64,000 bases of DNA, from positions 62,001-126,000 of the forward strand of contig NZ_KQ948742.1 in assembly GCF_001514195.1 (NCBI RefSeq), in the 5' to 3' direction. Position 1 is the stretch's first letter. Each line of letters begins with the position of its first letter. This document shows, one piece after another, positions 39,517-49,018 of this stretch. Source of the DNA: Streptomyces griseorubiginosus. Lineage in GTDB: Bacteria; Actinomycetota; Actinomycetes; Streptomycetales; Streptomycetaceae. The position numbers and the translations under genes are program-made. The notes beneath the pieces were generated by a model. The model searched no databases, had not been told where the DNA came from, and saw nothing but the letters and a program-made list of their open reading frames with translations.

Positions 39517-41922
39517 ATGGACCTCTCGCCCCACCCCCTGAGCCAGTTCGTACTGAAGATGCACAGCCGCTGCGATCTCGCATGCGATCACTGCTACGTC
39601 TACGAACACGCGGACCAGAGCTGGCGAGGCCGCCCCGTGGTGGTTTCGGACGAGGTTCTCGAACTCACCGCCCAGCGCATCGCCGAGCACGTCCGCGCCC
39701 ACCGGCTCGACTTTGTTCACGTCGTTCTGCACGGCGGGGAGCCTCTCCTCGCCGGCCCGGACAGACTCCGCCTGGCAGCGCGGAGTCTGTCCACCGCCCT
39801 GTCCGGGGTCTGCGTCCTCGACCTGCGCATCCACACCAACGGCGTGACCCTCGACGAGAAGTTCTGCGAGCTGTTCGCGGAGTACGACATCAAGGTCGGC
39901 ATCTCCCTCGACGGCGACCGCGCCGCCAATGACCTGCACCGCCGCTACCGCGACGGCCGCAGCAGCCATGCCCCGGTCCTGCGGGCGATCGACCTGCTGA
40001 AACGCCCCCGCTACCGGCACCTCTTCGCCGGCCTGCTCTGCACGGTCGACCTGCGCAACGACCCGGTCGCCGTCTACGACGCCCTCGCCGAACTCGCCCC
40101 GCCCCGCATCGACTTCCTGCTCCCCCACGCCACCTGGGACGAGCCCCCGCCCCGCCCCGACACCGGCACCTCGGCCACGCCGTACGGCGACTGGCTGCTG
40201 CGCGTCCACGACCGCTGGAGCGACGCCGGCCGGCCCATGGGCGTCCGGCTCCTGGACTCCGTGCTGCGCACCCTGCGCGGGGCCGGCAGCCTCACGGAGG
40301 CCCTCGGGCTGGCCCCGGTGGAATTCGCGGTCATCGAGACCGACGGCTCGCTCGAACAGGCCGACTCGCTGAAGACCGCGTACGACGGAGCGCCCGGCAC
40401 CGGTCTGCACGTGGCCGTCAACTCCCTGGACGAGATGGCCGCGCACCCCGGCATCACGGCCCGGCAGCAGGGGTTGGAGGGGCTGTGCGCGACCTGCCGG
40501 AGCTGTCCCGTCGTGCGCTCGTGCGGGGGCGGGCTGTACGCGCACCGCTACAACTCGGCCGACGGCACCGGGGGGTTCATGAACCCGTCCGTGTACTGCG
40601 CGGACCTCAAGCAGCTCATCACCGGGATCCGCGATCGGGAGGAACGGCGGGTGTCGATTCACCAACCACCGCTGAGCGAAAGCCATCTGGACGAGATCGC
40701 GGCCGGTTTCGGCGGCGCCGACGCGGTGGACCGGCTGGCCCGGCACGAACTCACCGTCAACCGCGAACTCCTCGGCGCCGTCTGGCACGAGAGCCCGCAC
40801 GACGACACCGGTACGGCCGCCTGGGAGACCCTCGCGGGCCTCGACACCGAGGCCCCCGAGTCGGTCGACGCGGTCCTCGCCCATCCCTACCTGCGTCCTT
40901 GGGCGCAGCGCGTGCTGCGCGGCGGCAGCGATGCCGGACCCATCGCGATGCGCGGGGTGGCGGAGCTGACCGCGGCGGCACTGTTGCGGGCCGGTCGCGA
41001 GGGCACCGTGACCGTGCCGACCGGCTCCGGGGTGCTGCGGCTGCCCACGCTGGGCGCGCTGGTCGTGGGAGACGCGGCGGAGGCACGGGTCACCGGCGAG
41101 CCGCAGGGCTTCACGGTCCGGGTCGGCGAACGCGAGTACTCCGTGAGCCACGAGTCCCGTGCGGATGCGGCGTGGTGGTCGCGGCGCAGGTTCGAACTGC
41201 CCGGCTGGGCGGTCGCCTTGGAGGACACCGATCCCTGGCGGGACGTCCACGGATACCCCTTGACGGCGCGGCTGTCCGCCACGGCGTCCGAGGAGTGGCG
41301 GACCGGTCTCACCTCCGCGTGGGAGTGGATCCGTCGCGAACTGCCCGCCTACGCACCGGGACTGGCGGCGGGCCTGAGCGTGGTCACCCCGCTGCGGGAG
41401 TCCACCGCGGAGGCGGACATCAGCTCGGCGGCCCGGGACGCCTTCGGCGCGGTCGCCATCGCGCGCCCGGGCTCACCGCAGACCCTCGCATGTCTGCTGG
41501 TCCACGAGTTCCAGCACGTCAAGCTGGGTGCCGTACTCGATGTCGCGGACCTCTACGACCCCAGCTGCGAGCGGCTGTTCTACGCCCCCTGGCGCCCCGA
41601 TCCGCGACCCCTGGAAGGGCTGCTCCAGGGGACGTACGCGCACATCGCCGTCGTCGACTACTGGCGTGCCCGCCGGCGGACCGCGCCGGACGCCGAGGCA
41701 CGGGATGCCGAGGTCCGGTTCGCCCGGTGGCGGGAACAGACCGCGGAGGCGGTGGACACGCTGATCGGCTCCGGCGCCCTGACCGACCTGGGCATGCGGT
41801 TCGTCGCGGCCATGGGGGAGACCGTCGCGAACCGGCTGACCGAACCGGTGGACGCCGACGCGCTGCTCAGTGCCCGGCGCACCGCGGTGAACCACAAAGC
41901 AGCAGCCGCCGCCAAGGATTGA
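39517..41922 (+). CDS. fxsBH: FxsB radical SAM/SPASM fused to HExxH beta-hydroxylase (system 2)
   Basis: 801 aa. Residues 1-375 are FxsB: CDLACDHCYVY (Cys19, 23, 26), VVLHGGEPLLAGP and the SPASM set CATCRSCPVVRSCGGGLYAH ... NPSVYCADL. Residues about 390-801 are the hydroxylase domain, with HEFQH at 663-667 and GTYAHIAVVDYW further on. The separate system 1 enzymes match each half end to end, including the PW/GW-R-x-D-x-RP stretch, so this is a natural fusion of two consecutive maturation steps: cyclophane formation at Phe-x-Ser and probable beta-hydroxylation. All HExxH residues are present, so the hydroxylase half looks active. Confidence 0.92.
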   Translation: MDLSPHPLSQFVLKMHSRCDLACDHCYVYEHADQSWRGRPVVVSDEVLELTAQRIAEHVRAHRLDFVHVVLHGGEPLLAGPDRLRLAARSLSTALSGVCVLDLRIHTNGVTLDEKFCELFAEYDIKVGISLDGDRAANDLHRRYRDGRSSHAPVLRAIDLLKRPRYRHLFAGLLCTVDLRNDPVAVYDALAELAPPRIDFLLPHATWDEPPPRPDTGTSATPYGDWLLRVHDRWSDAGRPMGVRLLDSVLRTLRGAGSLTEALGLAPVEFAVIETDGSLEQADSLKTAYDGAPGTGLHVAVNSLDEMAAHPGITARQQGLEGLCATCRSCPVVRSCGGGLYAHRYNSADGTGGFMNPSVYCADLKQLITGIRDREERRVSIHQPPLSESHLDEIAAGFGGADAVDRLARHELTVNRELLGAVWHESPHDDTGTAAWETLAGLDTEAPESVDAVLAHPYLRPWAQRVLRGGSDAGPIAMRGVAELTAAALLRAGREGTVTVPTGSGVLRLPTLGALVVGDAAEARVTGEPQGFTVRVGEREYSVSHESRADAAWWSRRRFELPGWAVALEDTDPWRDVHGYPLTARLSATASEEWRTGLTSAWEWIRRELPAYAPGLAAGLSVVTPLRESTAEADISSAARDAFGAVAIARPGSPQTLACLLVHEFQHVKLGAVLDVADLYDPSCERLFYAPWRPDPRPLEGLLQGTYAHIAVVDYWRARRRTAPDAEARDAEVRFARWREQTAEAVDTLIGSGALTDLGMRFVAAMGETVANRLTEPVDADALLSARRTAVNHKAAAAAKD

Positions 41923-42028
41923 CGCTCCCTCACATCTTCTTCCGCGCAGTCCTGTTCGCGTGACGCCCCGCTGGCGAGGCCGTGGTTCCTACACTGAAGC
42001 TCGGTTCGACGGCATATCGGGGGTATTC

Positions 42029-43282
42029 GTGCGAGGGGACTCAGACGACCCCGGCGAGGGGTGGCCGTACTTCTTCCTCAGTTACGCCCACACGCCGCGG
42101 AACGACTCCGAGATCGCCGGCCCCAACGCGTGGGTGAAAAAGCTGTACGACGGCCTGTGCGCGCACATCCTGGAGATGACGTCGTTACCGGTGGGTGCCA
42201 GGGCCGGATTCCTAGACCAGGGGATCGCGCTGGGCACTCGGTGGACGGACGAGCTGTCCGAGAACCTGGCCCGCTGCCAGGTGTTCGTGCCGCTGTACTC
42301 GCCCCGGTACTTCATCAGTGAACAATGCGGCCGCGAGTGGTGGGCGTTCTCGCAGCGGGAGATCTACCGCCGCACCCTGCGCGGGAAGTCCCGGGAGAGC
42401 GCCATCGTCCCCGCGTTATGGGTTCCCGTGGAACTCGCCCAGCTTCCACAGGTGGCCAAGGACCTCCAGTTCCAGCACGCGGACTTCGGGGAGGACTACG
42501 CGGCGGAGGGGTTCTACGGACTGACCAAGCTCAGCTACCTCAAGGACCAGTACGAACTCGCCGTCTACCGGCTGGCCCAGCGGATCGTGCGCGCCGGCCA
42601 GGCCATCGACCTTCAGGAAGGGCAGGTTTACCGGCAGTACGAGTCCCTGCCCAGCGCCTTCGGGGACAGTGCCCACCCGCCCGAGTTCGACGTCACCGTG
42701 ATCGCCCGGTCCCGGTCCGACCTGCCGCCGGGCCGGGCTGCCGACTACTACGGGGACACCCCGCTCGAATGGAACCCCTACCATCCGGTGTCCACCCGCT
42801 CCCTCGCGGAGCACGCCGCCGACCTCGTCCGGGCCATGAACTACCGGGTCATCGTGAGCGACTTCGAGAACGAGTCGAACCGTATCCTCACCGAGGGGCC
42901 GCCCATCCGACCCGTCGTGCTGCTGCTCGACCGGTGGGCCCTGAACTCCCCGCGCGTGACGGAACTGATGGCCCGCCTGGCCGAGCGGCGGCGTCCCTGG
43001 ATCAGTGTCATGGTTCCCCGGCACCAGGACGAGGCCATTTCCCCGGAGCGCGACCAGCAGTTGCGGGATCTCACCGACCAAGCGCTGGCCGCACGACAGA
43101 TGGTCGGCTCGGGCCACCGGTCGCCCGACGACGCCGTACCCACCCTGGATGCCTTCCAGCTCGAACTCCAGAAGGCCGTACGCCAGGCGGTCAACTACTA
43201 CGAGGCCCATGCGAGGACCTATCCGCCCAAGGGGCCGTCCGTCGACCCCCCACGGCTGCCCAGGCCGGGGTCCAAGACCTGA
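42029..43282 (+). CDS. fxsC: FxsC TIR-like protein (system 2)
   Basis: 417 aa from GTG 42029 (GGGGG just upstream; an in-frame GTG at 41960 is less likely). Residues 10-200 form the TIR-like domain: PYFFLSYAHTPRND, YSPRYFISEQCGREWWAF (Glu kept), ALWVPVE. Residues 215-400 are the second FxsC domain (FDVTVIARSRSDLPPGR, YYGDTPLEWNPYHP, VVLLLDRWALNS). It is clearly related to the system 1 protein but diverged. It ends 66 bases before the fxsT start, in the same operon. Confidence 0.9.
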   Translation: MRGDSDDPGEGWPYFFLSYAHTPRNDSEIAGPNAWVKKLYDGLCAHILEMTSLPVGARAGFLDQGIALGTRWTDELSENLARCQVFVPLYSPRYFISEQCGREWWAFSQREIYRRTLRGKSRESAIVPALWVPVELAQLPQVAKDLQFQHADFGEDYAAEGFYGLTKLSYLKDQYELAVYRLAQRIVRAGQAIDLQEGQVYRQYESLPSAFGDSAHPPEFDVTVIARSRSDLPPGRAADYYGDTPLEWNPYHPVSTRSLAEHAADLVRAMNYRVIVSDFENESNRILTEGPPIRPVVLLLDRWALNSPRVTELMARLAERRRPWISVMVPRHQDEAISPERDQQLRDLTDQALAARQMVGSGHRSPDDAVPTLDAFQLELQKAVRQAVNYYEAHARTYPPKGPSVDPPRLPRPGSKT

Positions 43283-43348
43283 GCGCGACATCGGCACGCC
43301 TGGCGTGCGGCACGAGGCATGAGCAGGTCCGATACGGCGGAGGGCCGC

Positions 43349-46300
43349 ATGACCGAGAACCGCAAGGGTTCAGTGATCACCTTCTACTCGTACAAGGGCG
43401 GCACCGGCCGGACCATGGCACTCGCCAACGTGGCCTGGATCCTGGCCGCCAACGGGTATCGCGTGCTCGCCGTCGACTGGGACCTCGAGGCGCCGGGGCT
43501 GCACAGGTTCTTCCACCCGTTCCTGAAGCCCTCGTTAATGCAGGCCACCCCTGGCCTGATCAACCTGATCGACGACTACCGGCGGGAGGCGCTGCGCGAC
43601 CTGCCCGACCGCGAGCCGGACTGGCACCGCCACTACGCCCGCGTCCGCCCGCACGCCCTCTCCCTGGACTGGGCCTTCCCCGAGCCCGGCAGCCTGGACT
43701 TCCTGTCCGCGGGCATGCGGCACCGGGACTACCCGATCGTCGGCAACATGGACTGGGACAGCTTCTACAACAGCTACGGCGGCGGGCAGTTCTTCGACGC
43801 GATGCGCGCGGACATGGAGCGCTACTACGACTTCACCCTGATCGACAGCCGCACCGGACACAGCGACCTCGCCGACATCTGCACCGTGCAGATGCCCAGC
43901 ACCCTGGTGGTCTGCTACACCCTCAGCGACCAGAGCATCGAGGGCGCCGCGGCCGTCGCCCAGCACATCGAGGAGCGGTACGGCGACAAGGGCATCCGCA
44001 TCCTGCCGGTCGCCATGCGCATCGACGACGGCGAGAAGGACAAGGTCGACGCGGGCCGGGCCCTCGCCCGCGAGCGCTTCGACGGCCTGCCCAGCGGCAT
44101 GGACGCCGACGAACTCACCGCCTACTGGGGCTCGGTGGAGATCCCCTACCGGCCCTACTACGCCTACGAGGAGATCCTCGCCCCGTTCGGAGACCCGCCC
44201 AAGGTCGCCAGCTCCATGCTGACCGCCTGCGAGCGGCTGACCTCCGTCGTCACCGGCGGCCGGGTCACCTCCCTGCCTCCCCTGAACGAGATCAAGCGCA
44301 ACCAGTACGTCGCGGCCTACACCCGCCGCCGCCCCCTGCCGCCGTCGAAGCTGCTGCTCCAGTACGTCTCCGAGGACCGCATGTGGGCGGACTGGCTGGA
44401 GGCGGTGCTGCGCGAGGCACGCTTCGAGGTGACCTCCCAGGACCTGCGGTCGATGACGACCCTGGAGCTCGGCTCGGAGGCGGTGTCCGGCGGCTCGCAG
44501 CGGGCGCTCGCCGTGGTCTCCCCCGCCTTCCTCGGCTCCCGCACCGCCCGGGCCGCCTGGGAGGCCACCGTGCACTCCGGCGGCCCGCAGAAGCACCAGC
44601 CGATCGCGCTGCGCGTCGGGGACGTCCAGCAGATCCCGTACGCCGGCCGGGGCGGCACCATCGACCTGGCCCGGCTGGACGAGGAGACGGCGACGGCCGC
44701 GCTGCTGACCGGTCTGGGCCGGCCCAGCTCGCCGCAGCCCTCCGCCCGGCCGCACGGGGCCCGCTTCCCCAACAGCAGCACCAGCGTGTCCAACGTCCAG
44801 CCCCGCTACCCGTTCTTCACCGGCCGCTCCTCGATCCTCGAACAGGTGCGCAGGCAGTTCGTCACCAGCGCTCCCGGCGGCGGGCTGCCCCAGGTGCTGC
44901 ACGGCCTCGGCGGCGTGGGCAAGACCCAGCTCGCCCGCGAGTACGCCAACCGCTTCAAGCCCGACTACGACCTCGTCTGGTGGGTCGACGCCGAACAGGC
45001 CGACCTGGTCGCGCCCAAGCTCGCCGACCTCGGACGGCGGCTCGCCCCGGGCATCGGCGACGACGTGTCCGAGGCCGCCGTGGCCGCGCTCCAGGCGCTG
45101 CGGGCCGGCCACCCGTACAAGCGCTGGCTGCTGGTCTTCGACAACGTCGAGGACCTGGACGAGGTGCTGAACCGCTTCAGCGACCAGACCGGACCGATCC
45201 CCGACGACGTCTACGGGCATCTCCTGGTCACCACCCGCACCAAGCCGACCTCGACCCGGGTGCGGACCGTGGAGGTCGAGGTCTTCACCCGGGAGGAGAG
45301 CGTCGAGCACCTGACCGCGCGGGTACCGGGACTGCGCGAGGAGGACGCGGCCCTGGTGGCCGAGGCGGTCGGCGACCTGCCCCTGGCGATCGAGGTCGCG
45401 GCGGCCTGGCTGGCCACCACGGCCACCCCCGTCGGCGAGTACATCGAGCAGCTGCGCGACCAGAGCACCCAGGTCCTGTCGGTCCAGGCCGCCGTCAACG
45501 CCGTGGAGTACCCGTCGTCGGTGGGCGCCACCTGGAACATCTCCGTGGCCCGGCTGCGCCACGAGTCCCCGGCGGCGGCCCGGCTCCTCGAACTGTGCAG
45601 CTTCCTGTCCGCGGAGCCGATCTCGATGGCCCTGGTCGGCAGCGACGCGATGATCAAGGCCCTGCTGCCGTACGACAAGGACCTGCGCGCCCGCTACATG
45701 CTCGGCAAGGTCACCCAGGCGCTGAACCGGTTCGCGCTGGCCAAGGTCGACGCCACCGACAACTCCATCCAGGTGCACCGGCTGGTGCAGGCCGCGGTGC
45801 GCGACAGCATGGACCCGCGGACGGCCGAGGACACCGTGCACGAGGTGCACCGCATCCTCGCCGCCATAAGGCCCTCCGAGGACGCGGTGGACGACCCCGC
45901 CAAGTGGCCCGAGTTCGAGGTGATCTGGCCGCACCTGGTCCCCTCCAACATCCGTGAGTGCGCCGAGGAGGAGCCCCGGCAGCTGATGGTGGACCGCATG
46001 CGCTACCTGTGGAAGCGCGGCGAACTCCATCTCGCCCGCACCCTGGGCACCCAGCTCAACGAGTTCTGGAGCACCGAGTTCGCGGACTCCAACGACGAGC
46101 AGATCCTCAACCTGCGGTTCGAGCTGGCCAACATCCTGCGCTCGCAGGGCGAGTACCAGGCCGCCCGGGAGATGGACGAGGACACCCTGGCCCGGCAGCG
46201 CCAGCTCCTCGACGACGGCCACCCGTCCCTGCTCATCACCTCCGGCAACGTGGCCGCCGACCTGCGGGCGCTCGGCCGTTTCAAGGAGGCGCTGGAGCTG

Positions 46301-47314
46301 GACCAGCGCAACTACAACGGGTTCCGCGAGATCTTCGGCGAGGACCACTCGCGGACCCTGCGCTCCGCCAACAACCTCGCCATCGACCACCGGCTCACCG
46401 GGGACAGCGAGGCCGCCCGGCGACTCGACGAGGACACCGTGCGCCGGCGTACCGCGATGGACGGGCCGCTGCACCCGTACACCCTCACCACCCGCAGCCA
46501 CTACGCCCGCGACCTGCGGGAACTCGGTGAGTACGACGAGTCGGTGGAGATCCTGCGGCAGGTGCGGGAGCTGTTCGGGCAGGTGCTGAACCCGTATGTG
46601 CCGGAGGTGCTGCGGGTCGACAAGAGCCTCGCGGTGTCGCTGCGCAAGGCGGGGCGGCACGCGGAGGCGCTGGAGCTGAGCGAGCAGACGTGGGAGACCC
46701 ACACGCGCTACCGGGACCGGTACGGCCGCTCCATTCCCGAGGAACTGGCCTGCGGGCTCAATCTCGCCGCCGACTATCACGCGACCGATCCCGAGCAGGG
46801 GGCCCAGCGGGCGGTACGGCAGGTCACCGAGGTGCTCGAGGGGTACCGGAACTCCTTCGGGCCGGGGCATCCGTTCACGATGTTCTGCATCAACAACCTG
46901 GCGACCTATCACCGGGCCCTGGGCGAGAGCGGGAGGGCCGCGGAACTGGCGGAACAGGCCCACACCGCGCTCGCGCGGGCCCTCGGCAACGAGCACCCGG
47001 CCACCCTCAGCGCGGGGGCCAGCCTGGCCAACGCCCTCGCCGACCTCGGCCGGCTGGAGGAGGCCGAGCACTTCGAGCGGCTCGCCGTGACCGGGCTGCG
47101 CAAGCGGCTCGGGCCCACCCACCCCGACACCCTCGCCGCCATGGCCAACCTGGCGATCACCCTGCGCGCCCTGGGCCACGACAAGGAGGCCACCAAGCTC
47201 CACCAGGAGGCGGAGACCGAACTCGTCCAACGCCTGGGCGAGACGCATCCGCTGAGCACGGCGACGGCGGAGTGGCGCCGCATCGACCGGGATCTGGAGC
47301 CGCAGCAGGTGTGA
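43349..47314 (+). CDS. fxsT: FxsT: ParA-like NTPase + TIR-like + NB-ARC + TPR protein (system 2)
   Basis: 1321 aa from ATG 43349 (GGCGGAGGG five bases ahead; ATG at 43319 possible). Same four-part order as system 1: ParA/MinD-like NTPase with KGGTGRT and VDWDLEAPG, a TIR-like segment (LLLQYVSEDRMWADWLEAVL), NB-ARC with P-loop GLGGVGKTQLA and LLVFDNV, then about ten TPR units (EYQAAREMDEDTLARQRQ, LGRFKEALELDQRNYNGF). Both NTPase sites look intact. TPRs probably read the modified peptide or a partner, with the two switches controlling output. It is the last gene of the system. Confidence 0.92.
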   Translation: MTENRKGSVITFYSYKGGTGRTMALANVAWILAANGYRVLAVDWDLEAPGLHRFFHPFLKPSLMQATPGLINLIDDYRREALRDLPDREPDWHRHYARVRPHALSLDWAFPEPGSLDFLSAGMRHRDYPIVGNMDWDSFYNSYGGGQFFDAMRADMERYYDFTLIDSRTGHSDLADICTVQMPSTLVVCYTLSDQSIEGAAAVAQHIEERYGDKGIRILPVAMRIDDGEKDKVDAGRALARERFDGLPSGMDADELTAYWGSVEIPYRPYYAYEEILAPFGDPPKVASSMLTACERLTSVVTGGRVTSLPPLNEIKRNQYVAAYTRRRPLPPSKLLLQYVSEDRMWADWLEAVLREARFEVTSQDLRSMTTLELGSEAVSGGSQRALAVVSPAFLGSRTARAAWEATVHSGGPQKHQPIALRVGDVQQIPYAGRGGTIDLARLDEETATAALLTGLGRPSSPQPSARPHGARFPNSSTSVSNVQPRYPFFTGRSSILEQVRRQFVTSAPGGGLPQVLHGLGGVGKTQLAREYANRFKPDYDLVWWVDAEQADLVAPKLADLGRRLAPGIGDDVSEAAVAALQALRAGHPYKRWLLVFDNVEDLDEVLNRFSDQTGPIPDDVYGHLLVTTRTKPTSTRVRTVEVEVFTREESVEHLTARVPGLREEDAALVAEAVGDLPLAIEVAAAWLATTATPVGEYIEQLRDQSTQVLSVQAAVNAVEYPSSVGATWNISVARLRHESPAAARLLELCSFLSAEPISMALVGSDAMIKALLPYDKDLRARYMLGKVTQALNRFALAKVDATDNSIQVHRLVQAAVRDSMDPRTAEDTVHEVHRILAAIRPSEDAVDDPAKWPEFEVIWPHLVPSNIRECAEEEPRQLMVDRMRYLWKRGELHLARTLGTQLNEFWSTEFADSNDEQILNLRFELANILRSQGEYQAAREMDEDTLARQRQLLDDGHPSLLITSGNVAADLRALGRFKEALELDQRNYNGFREIFGEDHSRTLRSANNLAIDHRLTGDSEAARRLDEDTVRRRTAMDGPLHPYTLTTRSHYARDLRELGEYDESVEILRQVRELFGQVLNPYVPEVLRVDKSLAVSLRKAGRHAEALELSEQTWETHTRYRDRYGRSIPEELACGLNLAADYHATDPEQGAQRAVRQVTEVLEGYRNSFGPGHPFTMFCINNLATYHRALGESGRAAELAEQAHTALARALGNEHPATLSAGASLANALADLGRLEEAEHFERLAVTGLRKRLGPTHPDTLAAMANLAITLRALGHDKEATKLHQEAETELVQRLGETHPLSTATAEWRRIDRDLEPQQV

Positions 47315-47349
47315 GGGGCGGGTGAGGGGGTCTGCGTCGGCAACGGGCG

Positions 47350-48222
47350 TCAGTCGTCGTCGCGGGAGGCCCAGCCGATGATGCGGGTCATGACGCGGAG
47401 GGCTCCGAAGTGGGCCGCTCCGGGTTCGACCTCGACCAGGGCGCCGGGGATGTTGCGGCCGAGCCAGCGGGTGTGTTCGACCGGGGCGAAGATGTCCTCC
47501 GCACCGTGCCACAGCACGACGGGCGCGGTGATGTCCGCGAGGTCGAAGCCCCAGCCCGTGCTGAACGCCATGACGTCGTCCACCCACCCGTCGGCGGAAC
47601 TGCGCAGTCCCTCCGCGAAGTTGCGCTCCAGCATGGCCTGGATACCGGCGTCCGCGACGATCCGGCGGTCGGACTCCGGCAGCCCGCTGCGCATCTCGGC
47701 GACCATGGCCGCGGGATCGGCGCGGATCGTCAGCGAGCGCAGGCCGAGCGCCGCGGTGAGCCGGTGCCGGCCCGCTGCCGCGTTGACGTAGGCGTGGACG
47801 TTGGCCTCGGTCATGCCGTCGAACCAGTCGAGATCGGCGGCGTCCCGAGGGGCGAGCCCGACCAGCGCTCCGGTGCGCGCGGTGCGGTCCGGGATCAGTG
47901 CCGCGCAGGCCAGCGCGTGCGGGGCGCCCCCGGACCGGCCCACCACACCGAACCGCCCGATCCCGAGCGCGTCGGCGATCAGACGGACGTCCTCGGCGGC
48001 AGCGCTGACCGTACGGCCCACGCTGCGGTCCGAACCGCCGTATCCGGGACGGTCGAACGTGATCAGCCGGACCCCCATGCGGTAGAGGACCGACGGCCGC
48101 GGGGCGGGGCCGAGACGGCTCCCGGGGGTGCCGTGCAGCAGGAACACCGGACGCCCCTTGGGGTCCCCCCGCTCCTCGACCGACAGCCGCCGGCCGTCCC
48201 TCGCGCAAACCGTCCACGCCAT
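47350..48222 (-). CDS. Alpha/beta hydrolase
   Basis: 290 aa, ATG 48222 with GGGGGGA seven bases ahead. Oxyanion strand FLLHGTPGSRLGP, nucleophile elbow GRSGGAPHALA (Ser), Asp in WHGAEDIFAPVEH, and His in PGAAHFGAL complete the triad. The closest type is proline iminopeptidase or haloalkane/ester hydrolases; the substrate cannot be told. It is convergent with fxsT, 35 bases apart, without a clear hairpin. Confidence 0.87.
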   Translation of the reverse strand: MAWTVCARDGRRLSVEERGDPKGRPVFLLHGTPGSRLGPAPRPSVLYRMGVRLITFDRPGYGGSDRSVGRTVSAAAEDVRLIADALGIGRFGVVGRSGGAPHALACAALIPDRTARTGALVGLAPRDAADLDWFDGMTEANVHAYVNAAAGRHRLTAALGLRSLTIRADPAAMVAEMRSGLPESDRRIVADAGIQAMLERNFAEGLRSSADGWVDDVMAFSTGWGFDLADITAPVVLWHGAEDIFAPVEHTRWLGRNIPGALVEVEPGAAHFGALRVMTRIIGWASRDDD

Positions 48223-48341
48223 CGGCAGTCCCCCCACGGCCCGGCGTTCCCCTGGCTCCGGCGACCTGTCGGCCGGCCCCGGTCGGTGCGACCGGCACCG
48301 GTCAGTATGCAGACCGGAACCCCAGGAGTCATGACATCGGA

Positions 48342-48788
48342 TCACACCGCCATCAGCGGGGCGTCCTTCTTCCACTTCAGGATCTTGTCGAAGCTCACCA
48401 CGGCCCCGCGGCGACCGGGCTTGTTGCCGATGTGGACATGGTCGGCGAGTTCCTGGATGAGACACAGGCCCCGGCCGTTCTCGGCCTCGCCGGAGACGGG
48501 GCGCAGCGGCTGGACCGGCTGGGGGCGGGCGAACCCGGGTCCGGAGTCGGTGACTTCGATACGGCACTTCTCGCCGTCGAGGTACGCGGTGACCCGGTAG
48601 GCGGTCGAGGAGTCCTGCTGTCCGCCGTGCTCCACCGCGTTGGCGCAGGCCTCGCTGAGGGCGAGGGAGAGGTCGTAGGAGACGTCCGGGTCGACACCCG
48701 CGGTCTCCATGGTGCCGAGCAGCAGGCGCCGGGCGAGCGGCACGCTCGCAGCCTCGCGCCGCAGATGGAGTGACCACCAGATGCTCAT
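48342..48788 (-). CDS. Anti-sigma/HATPase-like ATP-binding regulator
   Basis: 148 aa GHKL protein: LSLALSEACANAVEHG (N box), VTDSGPGF (G1), GRGLCLIQELADHVHIGN (G2). It is compact, with no other domain, like RsbW. It may bind a sigma factor or anti-sigma antagonist. It is divergent from the copper-associated membrane protein; the gap holds two palindromes. Confidence 0.88.
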   Translation of the reverse strand: MSIWWSLHLRREAASVPLARRLLLGTMETAGVDPDVSYDLSLALSEACANAVEHGGQQDSSTAYRVTAYLDGEKCRIEVTDSGPGFARPQPVQPLRPVSGEAENGRGLCLIQELADHVHIGNKPGRRGAVVSFDKILKWKKDAPLMAV

Positions 48789-48871
48789 GCTGCTGCCTCC
48801 TGGCCGCGGCTCGACATACCGTTACGTATTGCCGCGCGTGCGCGGGTGTAAGCGCATCGTGGACGTGATGC

Positions 48872-48885
48872 CGCCCATATGGGCG
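48872..48885. promoter_or_regulatory. Perfect 14-bp palindrome in a divergent promoter region
   Basis: CGCCCATATGGGCG, 84 bases upstream of the anti-sigma-type gene and 134 bases upstream of the copper-locus membrane protein. Confidence 0.5.
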
Positions 48886-48899
48886 ATGCGCGGGGGGCG

Positions 48900-48912
48900 A
48901 TACACGGTGTAT
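48900..48912. promoter_or_regulatory. 13-base palindrome, candidate operator
   Basis: ATACACGGTGTAT, fifteen bases from the preceding palindrome in the same divergent gap. It could be a metal-regulator site but does not match a motif I can name with certainty. Confidence 0.4.
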
Positions 48913-49018
48913 GTGGGGCAGCGCGTGCCAGAAGTGACCTTCCGGTCGTACGCCCCGTACGTCATCTTGTGGACCTGCCGTATGGCGCCGGTAAGGCCAG
49001 TGCGATGATGAGCCCGCC

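Noticed and set aside
43535..48298. 1587-codon open frame on the minus strand
   Set aside because: It is a high-GC shadow of fxsT and the hydrolase gene; composition is His/Arg/Gly-rich without motifs, while the overlapping frames carry intact conserved domains.
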